This document shows, one piece after another, positions 26,492 through 33,447 of a DNA stretch of 64,000 nt. The stretch is taken from assembly GCF_022095695.1 (NCBI RefSeq), contig NZ_JAIFZM010000010.1, positions 102,849-166,848 of the forward strand, in the 5' to 3' direction. The notes below the pieces were generated by a model. That model saw only the letters and a list, made by a program, of their open reading frames with translations. It searched no databases and was not told where the DNA came from. Made by a program: the position numbers and the translations under genes. Position 1 is the first letter of the stretch, and every line of letters starts with the position of its first letter. The stretch comes from Oceanobacillus jordanicus. Its GTDB lineage: Bacteria; Bacillota; Bacilli; Bacillales; Amphibacillaceae.

Positions 26492-26764
26492 ATGAATCTA
26501 AAGTGGTTAAGACTATTAACAGCAGTTTTTCTATCTACTATCATGTTATTGGGGTGTAATAATGTAGAAGAGGATAATGATCCACCACCACCTGAAGTGG
26601 ATGTAGATCCTGATACAGAAGAACCAATTGAAGATCCTGAAGATGCAAATGACCCAAATAATATAGATGAAAATAAAGATGATGAAGCTGATTTAGTCCC
26701 TGATGCAGAAGAACCCATTGAAGATCCTAAAGATATAAACGATCCAGATAATATAGATGAATAA
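26492..26764 (+). CDS. Acidic repeat lipoprotein (90 aa)
   Basis: The start is ATG 26492, eight bases after AAAGGA; two upstream in-frame ATGs lie on or before that site. MNLKWLRLLTAVFLSTIMLL leads to a lipobox GC (Cys22). The mature part is very acidic with two copies of a unit of about 23 residues (PDTEEPIEDPEDANDPNNID and PDAEEPIEDPKDINDPDNID). It would sit on the membrane surface as a disordered acidic brush, possibly binding cations such as calcium; this role is inference. A long hairpin follows. Confidence 0.7.
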   Translation: MNLKWLRLLTAVFLSTIMLLGCNNVEEDNDPPPPEVDVDPDTEEPIEDPEDANDPNNIDENKDDEADLVPDAEEPIEDPKDINDPDNIDE

Positions 26765-26776
26765 ATATTAATAGAC

Positions 26777-26821
26777 AGCAATAAGGCACACCGTTTGATT
26801 TTGACGGTGTGCCTTATTGCT
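26777..26821 (+). terminator. Long hairpin after the acidic lipoprotein gene
   Basis: An 18-bp perfect stem (AGCAATAAGGCACACCGT and its complement) with a 9-base loop, 13 bp after the stop codon. It lacks a strong T tract, so it may stabilise mRNA as well as terminate. Confidence 0.7.
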
Positions 26822-26939
26822 CCAAATTTAACTGTTATGATAACTCAATTGTTGTTTTTGAACAATAGTACAAAAATACATTTAAACATTTCAACTCTAC
26901 TAGTTTTTCCTTTATAAGAATGGATCATATCAACCATTT

Positions 26940-27229
26940 TTAAAACATTTCATTAATTTCCCAAGATTCGACCGTTAAATAAGCGGTCTGTGCCAATTAA
27001 ATAGGTTATTGCAGCAACTTCCTGCAATGCATGGACATATGAAGTATCTTTTGCTTCTTCTAATCCATATTTTATAAAAGGGGCAATAATATTTAATACT
27101 TGATTCAAATGAGGATATAAAGGTTGTTTGATTTGTTGCTCTGCCCAAATTTCAGACTCAGGATAATTGCTGAGACTGGGTGGAATATTGAGGGTGATAA
27201 TTAGACATGTGATTATGATATTGATGCAT
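26940..27229 (-). pseudogene. Small spore-type protein gene with two frameshifts
   Basis: The ATG at 27229 follows AAAGGGAG. The reading MHQYHNHMSNYHPQYSTQSQ shifts frame near 27165 into ESEIWAEQQIKQPLYPHLNQ and ALQEVAAITYLIG, then shifts again near 26990 into LAQTAYLTVESWEINEMF and a TAA. The joined product of about 95 residues resembles His/Tyr-rich small proteins of spore formers whose C-terminus has the EVAAITYL...VESWE pattern; I do not know a family name. The good ribosome site shows it was once a gene. Confidence 0.55.
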
Positions 27230-27571
27230 TTTTTAACTCCCTTTCTTTTGAGTATATTCAGTTTTATCTTATGTTCCTCACTTTTCCTAGGAATAGAGAC
27301 ATTGCCTACATATCCTAGTTTGAAGAAAAAGAAATAAAGAAAATAAGAAATAGTAAACTTAATGACTTTTTGCTTACTTATTTATCATTAACTTTTTACT
27401 TTTAATAATGTAATACGAAACCTCTTTTTTTACTTTTCCACCTATTCCCATTGTAAAAATTCCTGGGACTAAACTAATAAAAAACTATGTCAAAAACCGA
27501 TTTAATACCCCTATAACCAGAGTCCAAAATGTTGAAAGCGAAAAAAATGTTCTTCAAATAAATAGCATGCC
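27230..27571. other. Gene-free stretch
   Basis: About 340 bases, strongly AT-rich, between two pseudogenes. No promoter, hairpin or frame stands out. Confidence 0.35.
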
Positions 27572-27998
27572 ATGGATGAAACCATAAAGAATCACTTAAG
27601 AAATTATCCTTCCGTTTTTCTTATTAAACACAATGAAAAAACTGAGAGTCATTATATTAAGAAAGAAGTAACCGTCAAATTCAAGGTTCACCCAACAACG
27701 CAAGATTTAGAACGGATGACAAGTGAGATAAATGGTAAAATTATTAAAGATCTGAATTCTACGATTGCTTTTCATTCCAAAATCAATTATGCAACAATAA
27801 AAATGTAGTCTTGATTTCTGCAGCGTGGCAGGACTTGCTGGCCTTTTGCTTTCTGCAAACCCTAATTTAACTAACAGAGAAGTAATAGACATTATTAAGA
27901 ATTCTGCATATGATTTAGGAATCCCTGGAAATGATAGCGATTTCGGCAATGGCTTAATTGATGTAAAGAATGCACTGGAAGCAGCCCTAAATGAATAA
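27572..27998 (+). pseudogene. Subtilisin-like serine protease with the catalytic core deleted
   Basis: The first part (27572-27808) reads as a protease propeptide: KKEVTVKFKVHPTTQDLERM, INGKIIKDLNSTIAFHSK. The last part (27822-27998) is the C-terminal end of an S8 peptidase: VAGLAGLLLSANPNLTNREV, IKNSAYDLGIPGNDSDFGNG, LIDVKNALEAALNE. The Asp and His motifs and the GTS(M)A serine region between them are gone, so a deletion of several hundred base pairs has fused propeptide and tail. Confidence 0.75.
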
Positions 27999-28161
27999 TC
28001 TGAAATACTCCCCCTATTGACCCCATGTCAGGATAAAAGGCAATGAACCTTTATAAAAGTTACCTTTTGTAGTTAAAAACACCTTGAAATTTTTGAATTC
28101 TTTAACTAAGGCGATATGAAATTTAAAAGCTATGGACTGGTTACCATAGCTTTTTGCGATC

Positions 28162-28500
28162 TTATTGTATTGGAGGATTATGCGGAAACTGGGACATGTA
28201 CCCTGTAAACTGCTGTGCCGCCTGTTGAAGTTTTTGTGGCTGTTCCGCTTCAAGCGAATACCATCCCTTTTGAAACATCAGATTATACAGTTCACGCTGC
28301 AAATTCTTCGTTTCGTCAAAAATCGCGTGAATGTCCTGATATAGCCAAGCGTGGCTTGCCTCATTCATTGCCGTAGAATAAGATGCCGTAATGTACTTTT
28401 CATACGAAAGCATATCGTTTAGGAAGTCACGTTCATTCATCTCAGGTGTTTTTGGTATAGGTGTTTCTGGATTTTGAATCTTGTTTTGATTGTTATTCAT
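28162..28500 (-). CDS. CotF-like spore coat protein (112 aa)
   Basis: The start is ATG 28500, with GGGGG ten bases upstream. The product begins MNNNQNKIQNPETPIPKTPE and contains ERDFLNDMLSYEKYITASYS, ASHAWLYQDIHAIFDETKN and YNLMFQKGWYSLEAEQPQKL, the ferritin-like helical pattern of CotF/YhcQ coat proteins. It is 14 bp downstream of another coat gene and cotranscribed. CotF-family proteins lie in the spore coat; their exact function is unclear. Confidence 0.82.
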   Translation of the reverse strand: MNNNQNKIQNPETPIPKTPEMNERDFLNDMLSYEKYITASYSTAMNEASHAWLYQDIHAIFDETKNLQRELYNLMFQKGWYSLEAEQPQKLQQAAQQFTGYMSQFPHNPPIQ

Positions 28501-28514
28501 TTTGTATGTCCCCC

Positions 28515-28784
28515 TTATTGATTCTTCATTTGGTTCACATTTTGCTCCAAATGCTGCAAAATACGCTGATAATGTCTTTCGTGCATCATGCATGCCTTTT
28601 CAAGGGCTACTACGACCTGTTGATCTTGGCACTGGTCTGCTGCAAAATGTGCCTTTTTGAGTCCTAAAAGGTTCCACGATAGCATGTCCTTTAAGTAATT
28701 AAAATCTTTTCCTGTAAGCACTTGTGGTGGCTCTTGAAAGACCGGCGGCTGACTTTGAGATTGATTCGGTTGTTGCTGTTGCAT
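28515..28784 (-). CDS. CotF-like spore coat protein (89 aa)
   Basis: The start is ATG 28784 behind AAGGAGG. A Gln/Pro-rich leader (QQQQPNQSQSQPP) is followed by FNYLKDMLSWNLLGLKKAHF and KACMMHERHYQRILQHLEQN, two helices of the CotF type. Together with the next gene (28162-28500) it forms a two-gene coat operon; the pair may represent two halves of a helical bundle. Confidence 0.8.
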   Translation of the reverse strand: MQQQQPNQSQSQPPVFQEPPQVLTGKDFNYLKDMLSWNLLGLKKAHFAADQCQDQQVVVALEKACMMHERHYQRILQHLEQNVNQMKNQ

Positions 28785-29021
28785 GAACAGTTCCTCCTTA
28801 TTACTTCATTTACCACTTTAGCTTTTCAAATTTATAAAAAACTATACCTTACCAGATGGTAATTTAGTCTCTAGTTAGGACAGTGCCCAGATCATTACGC
28901 CTTTCGTGATGTCAGAACTTACCCAACCTTAATTCTCTATTTTTTCGTTCTTAATATCTTATAAAAGTTCTTATAAAGGTAGTCCATAATATATAACAGA
29001 CAATCCCTTCATATTCCATAC

Positions 29022-29051
29022 GTATACTGGTTACATAGTTTGTACATGCTA
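29022..29051 (+). promoter_or_regulatory. Consensus sigma-G promoter of the cardiolipin synthase operon
   Basis: GTATA, exactly 18 bases, CATGCTA. Both boxes fit the sigma-G consensus (GHATR and CATNHTA) at every position, and the distance to the start codon at 29080 is 28 bases. This is the clearest forespore promoter in the transposon. Confidence 0.65.
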
Positions 29052-29079
29052 AGAGAAAAAAGCTAGGGAGGAATTTTAG

Positions 29080-30573
29080 ATGGAGTGGATTTTTTATCTA
29101 TACCTTTTAAATACGGTCTTTATCTTATTCATAGCAATTTGGGAAGTTCGTCGGCCAGCCAAAGCTTTGAATTGGATAGTAATCGTCCTTGTTTTGCCTG
29201 TCATTGGTTTCTTACTATATCTTAGCATATCAAATCCCAAGCTTATTCATCGTAAAAGATTGACCTCTTCTCATAATGAGTCTGAGAAGTTACCTGATAC
29301 ATATAGTGATTCAGCATCGATAATCGCCGATGCTTTAAGGTATTTTACTTTAGGCGGGCTACAAGTCGGCAAAGTCCAAGTACTAAACAATGGAATAGTA
29401 AAATATGAACAACTCATCGAATCTCTACAAAAAGCCCAAAAAACCATTGATCTGGAATATTACATCTATCGGAATGACCAAATAGGTAATCGCATCACAG
29501 AACTGCTGATCGAAAAAGCAGTAAACGGAGTGCGGGTTCGTTTTATTAGAGATGGTTGGGGGAGTAAAAAATTTCCGCGTCAAAAAATCCTGCAGATGGT
29601 GGAAGCAGGGATAGAATGCCGGACAATATTTCCTTTACGCTTTCCCTGGATTTTATCCAATTGGAATTATCGGGATCACTGTAAGATTGTCACGGTCGAC
29701 GGAAAGAAAGCTTTTACTGGTGGCATGAACGTAGGATATGAATATACAGGATTAAATCCTGACATTGGCTTCTGGCGGGATACTCATTTACAAATAACAG
29801 GAGAAGCATCAGTCGATTTGCAGACTGTCTTTGACGTTCATTGGAATATTGCTGTGCCGGAACGGATAAAATCGAAAACAAATCGGAAAACAAAATCTGA
29901 GGTAACGAAAATCAATCCAATCGGAAGAGTAGATTTTTCCAGATGGTCAGCCGAATTGGGGTCAGAGTTGAGCACCATAGATGGTAAAGAGATGGACATA
30001 TACCCAAAGACCGGGACATTGCAAAAAGCGTACATCCATACGTTGGAAGGAAACCCTGGAATTCCTACCCCAGTTATTCGTCAAGCTTACTTTATATGTA
30101 TAACACAGGCGACCAAGACTATTGATATAACAACACCCTACTTTGTACCAGAAACAGATATTATCATGGCATTAAAGACAGCTGTGGCTCGTGGTGTACG
30201 CGTAAGATTACTTGTTCCTCGCCATATTGATCAAAAAATCGTGGGCTTTGCAAGTCGTACTTATTACGGGGAACTTATAGAAGCTGGGGTCCAGATCTAC
30301 CAGTACAATAAAGGAATGTTACATGCGAAACTGATGATCATTGATGAGGAAATTGCAGAAGTAGGCGCAGCAAACTATGATATGAGAAGTTTTCGCCTGA
30401 ATTATGAGGTGTGTCAAGTCGTGTACAGTGCTGATGTGGCAAGTGAACTCACAGAGCAGTTCGAGAGGGATCTTACTGATTCTGTACCATTAAGAATGGA
30501 AGACTTACTGCAACGATCCCTGACCGAGCGCATTGTTGAACAGGGTGCTCGCTTGCTTTCTCCATTATTATAA
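29080..30573 (+). CDS. cls: Cardiolipin synthase (phospholipase D family)
   Basis: The start is ATG 29080 with GGGAGG nine bases upstream. The 497-residue enzyme has two N-terminal membrane helices (IFYLYLLNTVFILFIAIWEV; LNWIVIVLVLPVIGFLLYL) and two HKD motifs: DHCKIVTVDGKKAFTGG (about residue 198) and HAKLMIIDEEIAEVGAAN (about 415). It joins two phosphatidylglycerol molecules into cardiolipin and glycerol. It is preceded by a consensus sigma-G promoter and followed by CBO0543 and DUF421 genes on the same strand, suggesting forespore remodelling of the inner membrane. The C-terminal half is duplicated in broken form at 25573. Confidence 0.92.
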   Translation: MEWIFYLYLLNTVFILFIAIWEVRRPAKALNWIVIVLVLPVIGFLLYLSISNPKLIHRKRLTSSHNESEKLPDTYSDSASIIADALRYFTLGGLQVGKVQVLNNGIVKYEQLIESLQKAQKTIDLEYYIYRNDQIGNRITELLIEKAVNGVRVRFIRDGWGSKKFPRQKILQMVEAGIECRTIFPLRFPWILSNWNYRDHCKIVTVDGKKAFTGGMNVGYEYTGLNPDIGFWRDTHLQITGEASVDLQTVFDVHWNIAVPERIKSKTNRKTKSEVTKINPIGRVDFSRWSAELGSELSTIDGKEMDIYPKTGTLQKAYIHTLEGNPGIPTPVIRQAYFICITQATKTIDITTPYFVPETDIIMALKTAVARGVRVRLLVPRHIDQKIVGFASRTYYGELIEAGVQIYQYNKGMLHAKLMIIDEEIAEVGAANYDMRSFRLNYEVCQVVYSADVASELTEQFERDLTDSVPLRMEDLLQRSLTERIVEQGARLLSPLL

Positions 30574-30749
30574 GTTGATGTATCCTGTTTTTATTGTTCT
30601 ATCTTAAATCTTGATTTAATAAATTTTTGTTTTAAAAAATATTTCTTATTTACGATGGAAATTCATTACTAAAAAACGGTAATACTAAAAAGGCAGCTCA
30701 AAGAGTTTGAATTCAAAAATATCTGTTACCTTTTAATTTAAATATAGGG

Positions 30750-31328
30750 GTGATATCAATAAATAATATATTTGAAAATCTTAAGGAAATACGTTTATTA
30801 GAATATAAGCTCTATCATTTAGAATTAAATGGTTGGCTAAAAAATGAGTTTTTAACTTGGGAATGGTGGATTCTAGTAGTTTTTTTTATTGTGCCTTGGG
30901 TTATATGGGCTAAACTTGTTAACCGAGACATTATTTTAGAAATTTTGTTATTTGGTACCGTAATTATTTTGACAACAACCTTACTAGATGTAGTTGGTGC
31001 ACAATATAGTCTTTGGGATTACCCCATTGCATTCCTACCTATTATTCCTAGGGCTTTTCCTTTTGATTTTTCAATGGTACCTGTAGCTTACATGTTGTTA
31101 TATCAATATTTTAGAACATGGAAATCTTTTATTTTAGCCCAGATCATTATGGCACTAACATATGCCTTTATAGGTGAACCATTTTGCGAGTGGGTCAAAC
31201 TTGTTAATTATTTAGAGTGGAGATACAGATATTCATTCATATATTACATCATTGTTGGAATTGTAACTCGAGCTTTAATACTAAAACTAGCCTTTTTATC
31301 TAAACCTCAAGATCTTACAACTAAGTAA
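30750..31328 (+). CDS. CBO0543-family membrane protein
   Basis: The 192-residue frame begins at GTG 30750, which lies inside the only ribosome site (AGGGGTGAT). Either translation starts there with a poor spacer or at a non-standard ATA/ATT codon a few bases on. The protein has about five membrane segments (WWILVVFFIVPWVIWAKLV, LFGTVIILTTTLLDVVGA, and others) and the family pattern YSLWDYPIAFLPIIP with FDFSMVPVAYMLLYQYF. Function unknown; such genes are common in spore formers next to DUF421. It is 23 bp upstream of the DUF421 start and overlaps none. Confidence 0.75.
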   Translation: MISINNIFENLKEIRLLEYKLYHLELNGWLKNEFLTWEWWILVVFFIVPWVIWAKLVNRDIILEILLFGTVIILTTTLLDVVGAQYSLWDYPIAFLPIIPRAFPFDFSMVPVAYMLLYQYFRTWKSFILAQIIMALTYAFIGEPFCEWVKLVNYLEWRYRYSFIYYIIVGIVTRALILKLAFLSKPQDLTTK

Positions 31329-31351
31329 AATTTAAATTGGAGGAAAAAACT

Positions 31352-32035
31352 TTGGAAGAAGTTAATATTGGTTTACTGACGATCAAAGTCATCGTTGGTT
31401 TTGCCACTTTATTTTTTATCATTATCATAACAGGCAGAACATCCATCTATCAGTTAACCCCGTTTCACTTAGTTTTTGTGTTAGTACTTGGAGATTTTTT
31501 AGGAAATACCATTTATGAAGATAAGGTAGGGATTTTTCATTTTTTATATGCCATCGGATTGTGGACGTTCCTTATGTTGGGAATAGAGTTTATGACTCTA
31601 AAAAATAAATCGACACGTTCTCTCTTATTAGGCAATCCTAACATAATCATTCGAGATGGTGTTATGGACAGAAAGTTACTTACAAAGAACAAATTGGATG
31701 TAAATCAAGTATTGAGTATACTCCGTCAAAATAATGTCTTTTCAGTTCGTGAAGTCAAATACGGTATATTGGAAGCTAATGGGCAATTAAGTTTATTATT
31801 AAAATCCAAGTATCAAAAACCAGACAAGCAAGATCTCAATCTTCCAGAAAGTCCAGTAGACCTCCCAACATCGTTAATTATAGATGGGGAAATTTTATGG
31901 GATAATTTACATGAACTCGGATTTGATCAACAGTGGTTAGATAACCAATTAACTACCAATGGATATGATAATGTAAATCGTATACTCTACGCAGATTGGC
32001 GAGAGAGTGAAGGCATACATGTAAGTCCTAAATAA
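31352..32035 (+). CDS. DUF421 (YetF-like) membrane protein
   Basis: The start is TTG 31352, eight bases after GGAGG. The 227-residue product begins MEEVNIGLLTIKVIVGFATL, has three membrane helices with GRTSIYQLTPFHLVFVLVLG, then the soluble domain: NPNIIIRDGVMDRKLLTKNK, VKYGILEANGQLSLLLKSK and LIIDGEILWDNLHELGFDQQ. No DUF1657 tail is present, in contrast to 10271-11128. It ends the cls-CBO0543-DUF421 operon. DUF421 proteins are implicated in spore inner-membrane properties. Confidence 0.88.
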   Translation: MEEVNIGLLTIKVIVGFATLFFIIIITGRTSIYQLTPFHLVFVLVLGDFLGNTIYEDKVGIFHFLYAIGLWTFLMLGIEFMTLKNKSTRSLLLGNPNIIIRDGVMDRKLLTKNKLDVNQVLSILRQNNVFSVREVKYGILEANGQLSLLLKSKYQKPDKQDLNLPESPVDLPTSLIIDGEILWDNLHELGFDQQWLDNQLTTNGYDNVNRILYADWRESEGIHVSPK

Positions 32036-32120
32036 AATTTGTTAGGATCAGAGCATATCAATTTTCTTGGTGAATATAAACTTTAGTCTTCAACAATCGG
32101 GCGCTTTAATGAAGTAACTA

Positions 32121-32165
32121 AAGCCTAATTTTTCACTTATAACACCGAGAAATTAGACTTTTTAT
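32121..32165. terminator. Terminator hairpin inside the right transposon end
   Basis: Imperfect stem AAGCCTAATTTTTC / GAGAAATTAGACTT followed by T residues; mirror counterpart of 24441-24487. Confidence 0.6.
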
Positions 32166-32176
32166 ATTTTGATTTC

Positions 32177-32214
32177 CTTAACGTTGTAAATCCGCATTTT
32201 CCTGACGCTACCCC
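32177..32214 (-). repeat. Right terminal inverted repeat of the Tn3-family transposon
   Basis: Complement begins GGGGTAGCGTCAGGAAAATG; one difference from 769-806 over 38 bp. ATTA follows immediately outside. Confidence 0.9.
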
Positions 32215-32449
32215 ATTAAAAAAAGCTGTTGGAATCATTTACAACTATCCTTTTCCAACTTACCTTGATCAAATCCTCCAATCCCCAGAATTTCAACTTC
32301 CAAATACAGCGATGATAGGGTATTTGGGCATTTCTAAGCGCATGAGAACAATATACCTCCAAATGTTAGCGCTTACCCTGACTATTTCGGCTATATACAC
32401 CCGACTTGTGTTCAAACCCTTGAAGTATAAAACGTACGTGTTACGCTAA
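32215..32449 (+). pseudogene. C-terminal remnant of a membrane protein cut by the transposon
   Basis: An open frame without a start runs from the transposon edge to TAA at 32449: VGIIYNYPFPTYLDQILQSP, IGYLGISKRMRTIYLQMLAL, then ISAIYTRLVFKPLKYKTYVL. One membrane segment is likely. I do not recognise the family. The preceding part may be the hydrophobic stretch left of the transposon. It occupies the whole upstream region of the proline operon. Confidence 0.5.
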
Positions 32450-32487
32450 TTAACGGTTAAGAAATCGTAAATAGGAGCGTATTGAAT

Positions 32488-33330
32488 TTGAATAATAAAC
32501 GAATCGCATTTTTAGGTGCAGGTAACATGGCAGAAGCAATTATCTCAGGATTTATACAATCAGGAAAATTATCAACAGAGCAAATCGTCGTTACAAACCG
32601 AAACAACCAAGAGCGTTTGAACGAATTAAAGGACAAGTATGACATAAAAGCAGTTACAAAAGACCAGTTGGACTATACAACGATTGATATTTTTATTTTA
32701 GCAATGAAACCAAAAGATATAGATGGTGTCATTGAGGAACTACGCCAGAAGATCACTGCAGATCAGCTACTTATTTCTGTATTGGCTGGTATCTCTACTA
32801 CCTATATGGAAGAAAACTTAAACGATCTTCAGCAAGTTATCCGTGTCATGCCGAATACATCCAGCATGATTCAGGAATCAGCAACTGCTGTTTCCCCCGG
32901 TAAATATGTGGATATGAATCAGGTACTGTTAGTTAAGGAACTAATGAAATGTATTGGTGAAGCATATATCCTTGATGAAGATAAGATGGACATTTATACA
33001 GGAATCGCTGGTAGTGGACCCGCTTACTTTTATAACTTAATGGAACATGTAGAAGAAGTTGGCCATCAGGCAGGACTTGATCGCGAATTGGTACGCGAAA
33101 TCGGTGCCCAGACCCTTTATGGTGCAGCAAAGATGATCATGGAACAAGAAGAGACCCCGAAAGAACTGAGAGAAAATATTACATCCCCTAATGGAACAAC
33201 AGCGGCCGGACTGGATGCTTTAAATGAGCATGGTGGTGGAATGGCCATTATCGAAGCAATTAAAAGTGCAGCCTCCCGCTCAAAAGCATTAAGCAAAAAA
33301 CCAGAGAAAAAATTAGCCCTGCAAAAATAA
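32488..33330 (+). CDS. proC: Pyrroline-5-carboxylate reductase (ProH/ProC)
   Basis: The start is TTG 32488 (MNNKRIAFLGAGNMAEAIIS), chosen because AGGAG lies at the right distance; a TTG six bases earlier is too close. The 280-residue protein has the Rossmann motif GAGNMAEAI, AMKPKDIDGVIEEL, RVMPNTSSMIQES and the family signature GSGPAYFYNLMEHVEEVGHQ. It reduces pyrroline-5-carboxylate to proline with NADPH. The order proC-proB-proA on one strand equals the proHJA operon of halophilic Bacillaceae, which makes proline as an osmoprotectant. No T-box or other leader is visible before it. Confidence 0.93.
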   Translation: MNNKRIAFLGAGNMAEAIISGFIQSGKLSTEQIVVTNRNNQERLNELKDKYDIKAVTKDQLDYTTIDIFILAMKPKDIDGVIEELRQKITADQLLISVLAGISTTYMEENLNDLQQVIRVMPNTSSMIQESATAVSPGKYVDMNQVLLVKELMKCIGEAYILDEDKMDIYTGIAGSGPAYFYNLMEHVEEVGHQAGLDRELVREIGAQTLYGAAKMIMEQEETPKELRENITSPNGTTAAGLDALNEHGGGMAIIEAIKSAASRSKALSKKPEKKLALQK

Positions 33331-33447
33331 ACATTAAGTGGGCTGGTATACCCCCACCCATACTTGAGGTGGTGTACTGCCAGTTACATAAACCCAGTAC
33401 TAAAACGCAGTTAACAAAATGAAATGAAAAATAATAGGAGTGGTGGA

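Larger units (their letters stand above)
769..32214. mobile_element. Tn3-family transposon carrying spore resistance and germination genes
   Basis: The element is bounded by 38-bp inverted repeats starting GGGGTAGCGTCAGGAAAATG (769-806) whose complement is at 32177-32214 (37 of 38 identical). ATTA lies directly outside both ends, in keeping with a short target duplication. Next to the left end lie a Tn3-type transposase and a serine resolvase, both broken. The 31.4 kb body carries a manganese catalase, a spoVA2mob-type operon, a GerA-type receptor operon, cwlJ, CotF-like coat proteins, cardiolipin synthase and several DUF421/DUF1657 genes. Established knowledge: Tn1546-like transposons with a spoVA2mob operon raise spore heat resistance in Bacillus subtilis-group strains. 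This element has that layout with additional germination cargo. Internal decay suggests it no longer moves by itself. Confidence 0.85.
24389..32214. mobile_element. Second, nested Tn3-type unit sharing the right end
   Basis: A degenerate terminal repeat (24389-24426, 33 of 38 matching) points inward in the same direction as the left end of the large transposon and is inverted relative to the right end at 32177-32214. Inside both ends lie similar terminator hairpins, then DUF421, CBO0543 and cardiolipin synthase sequences in mirror order. The 7.8 kb between the repeats therefore behaves like a unit built from two inverted, diverged copies of one passenger block around coat and lipoprotein genes. 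No transposase lies within it. Confidence 0.55.

Noticed and set aside
32215..32487. T-box or riboswitch before the proline operon
   Set aside because: No T-box motif or specifier hairpin; the space is occupied by a gene remnant.
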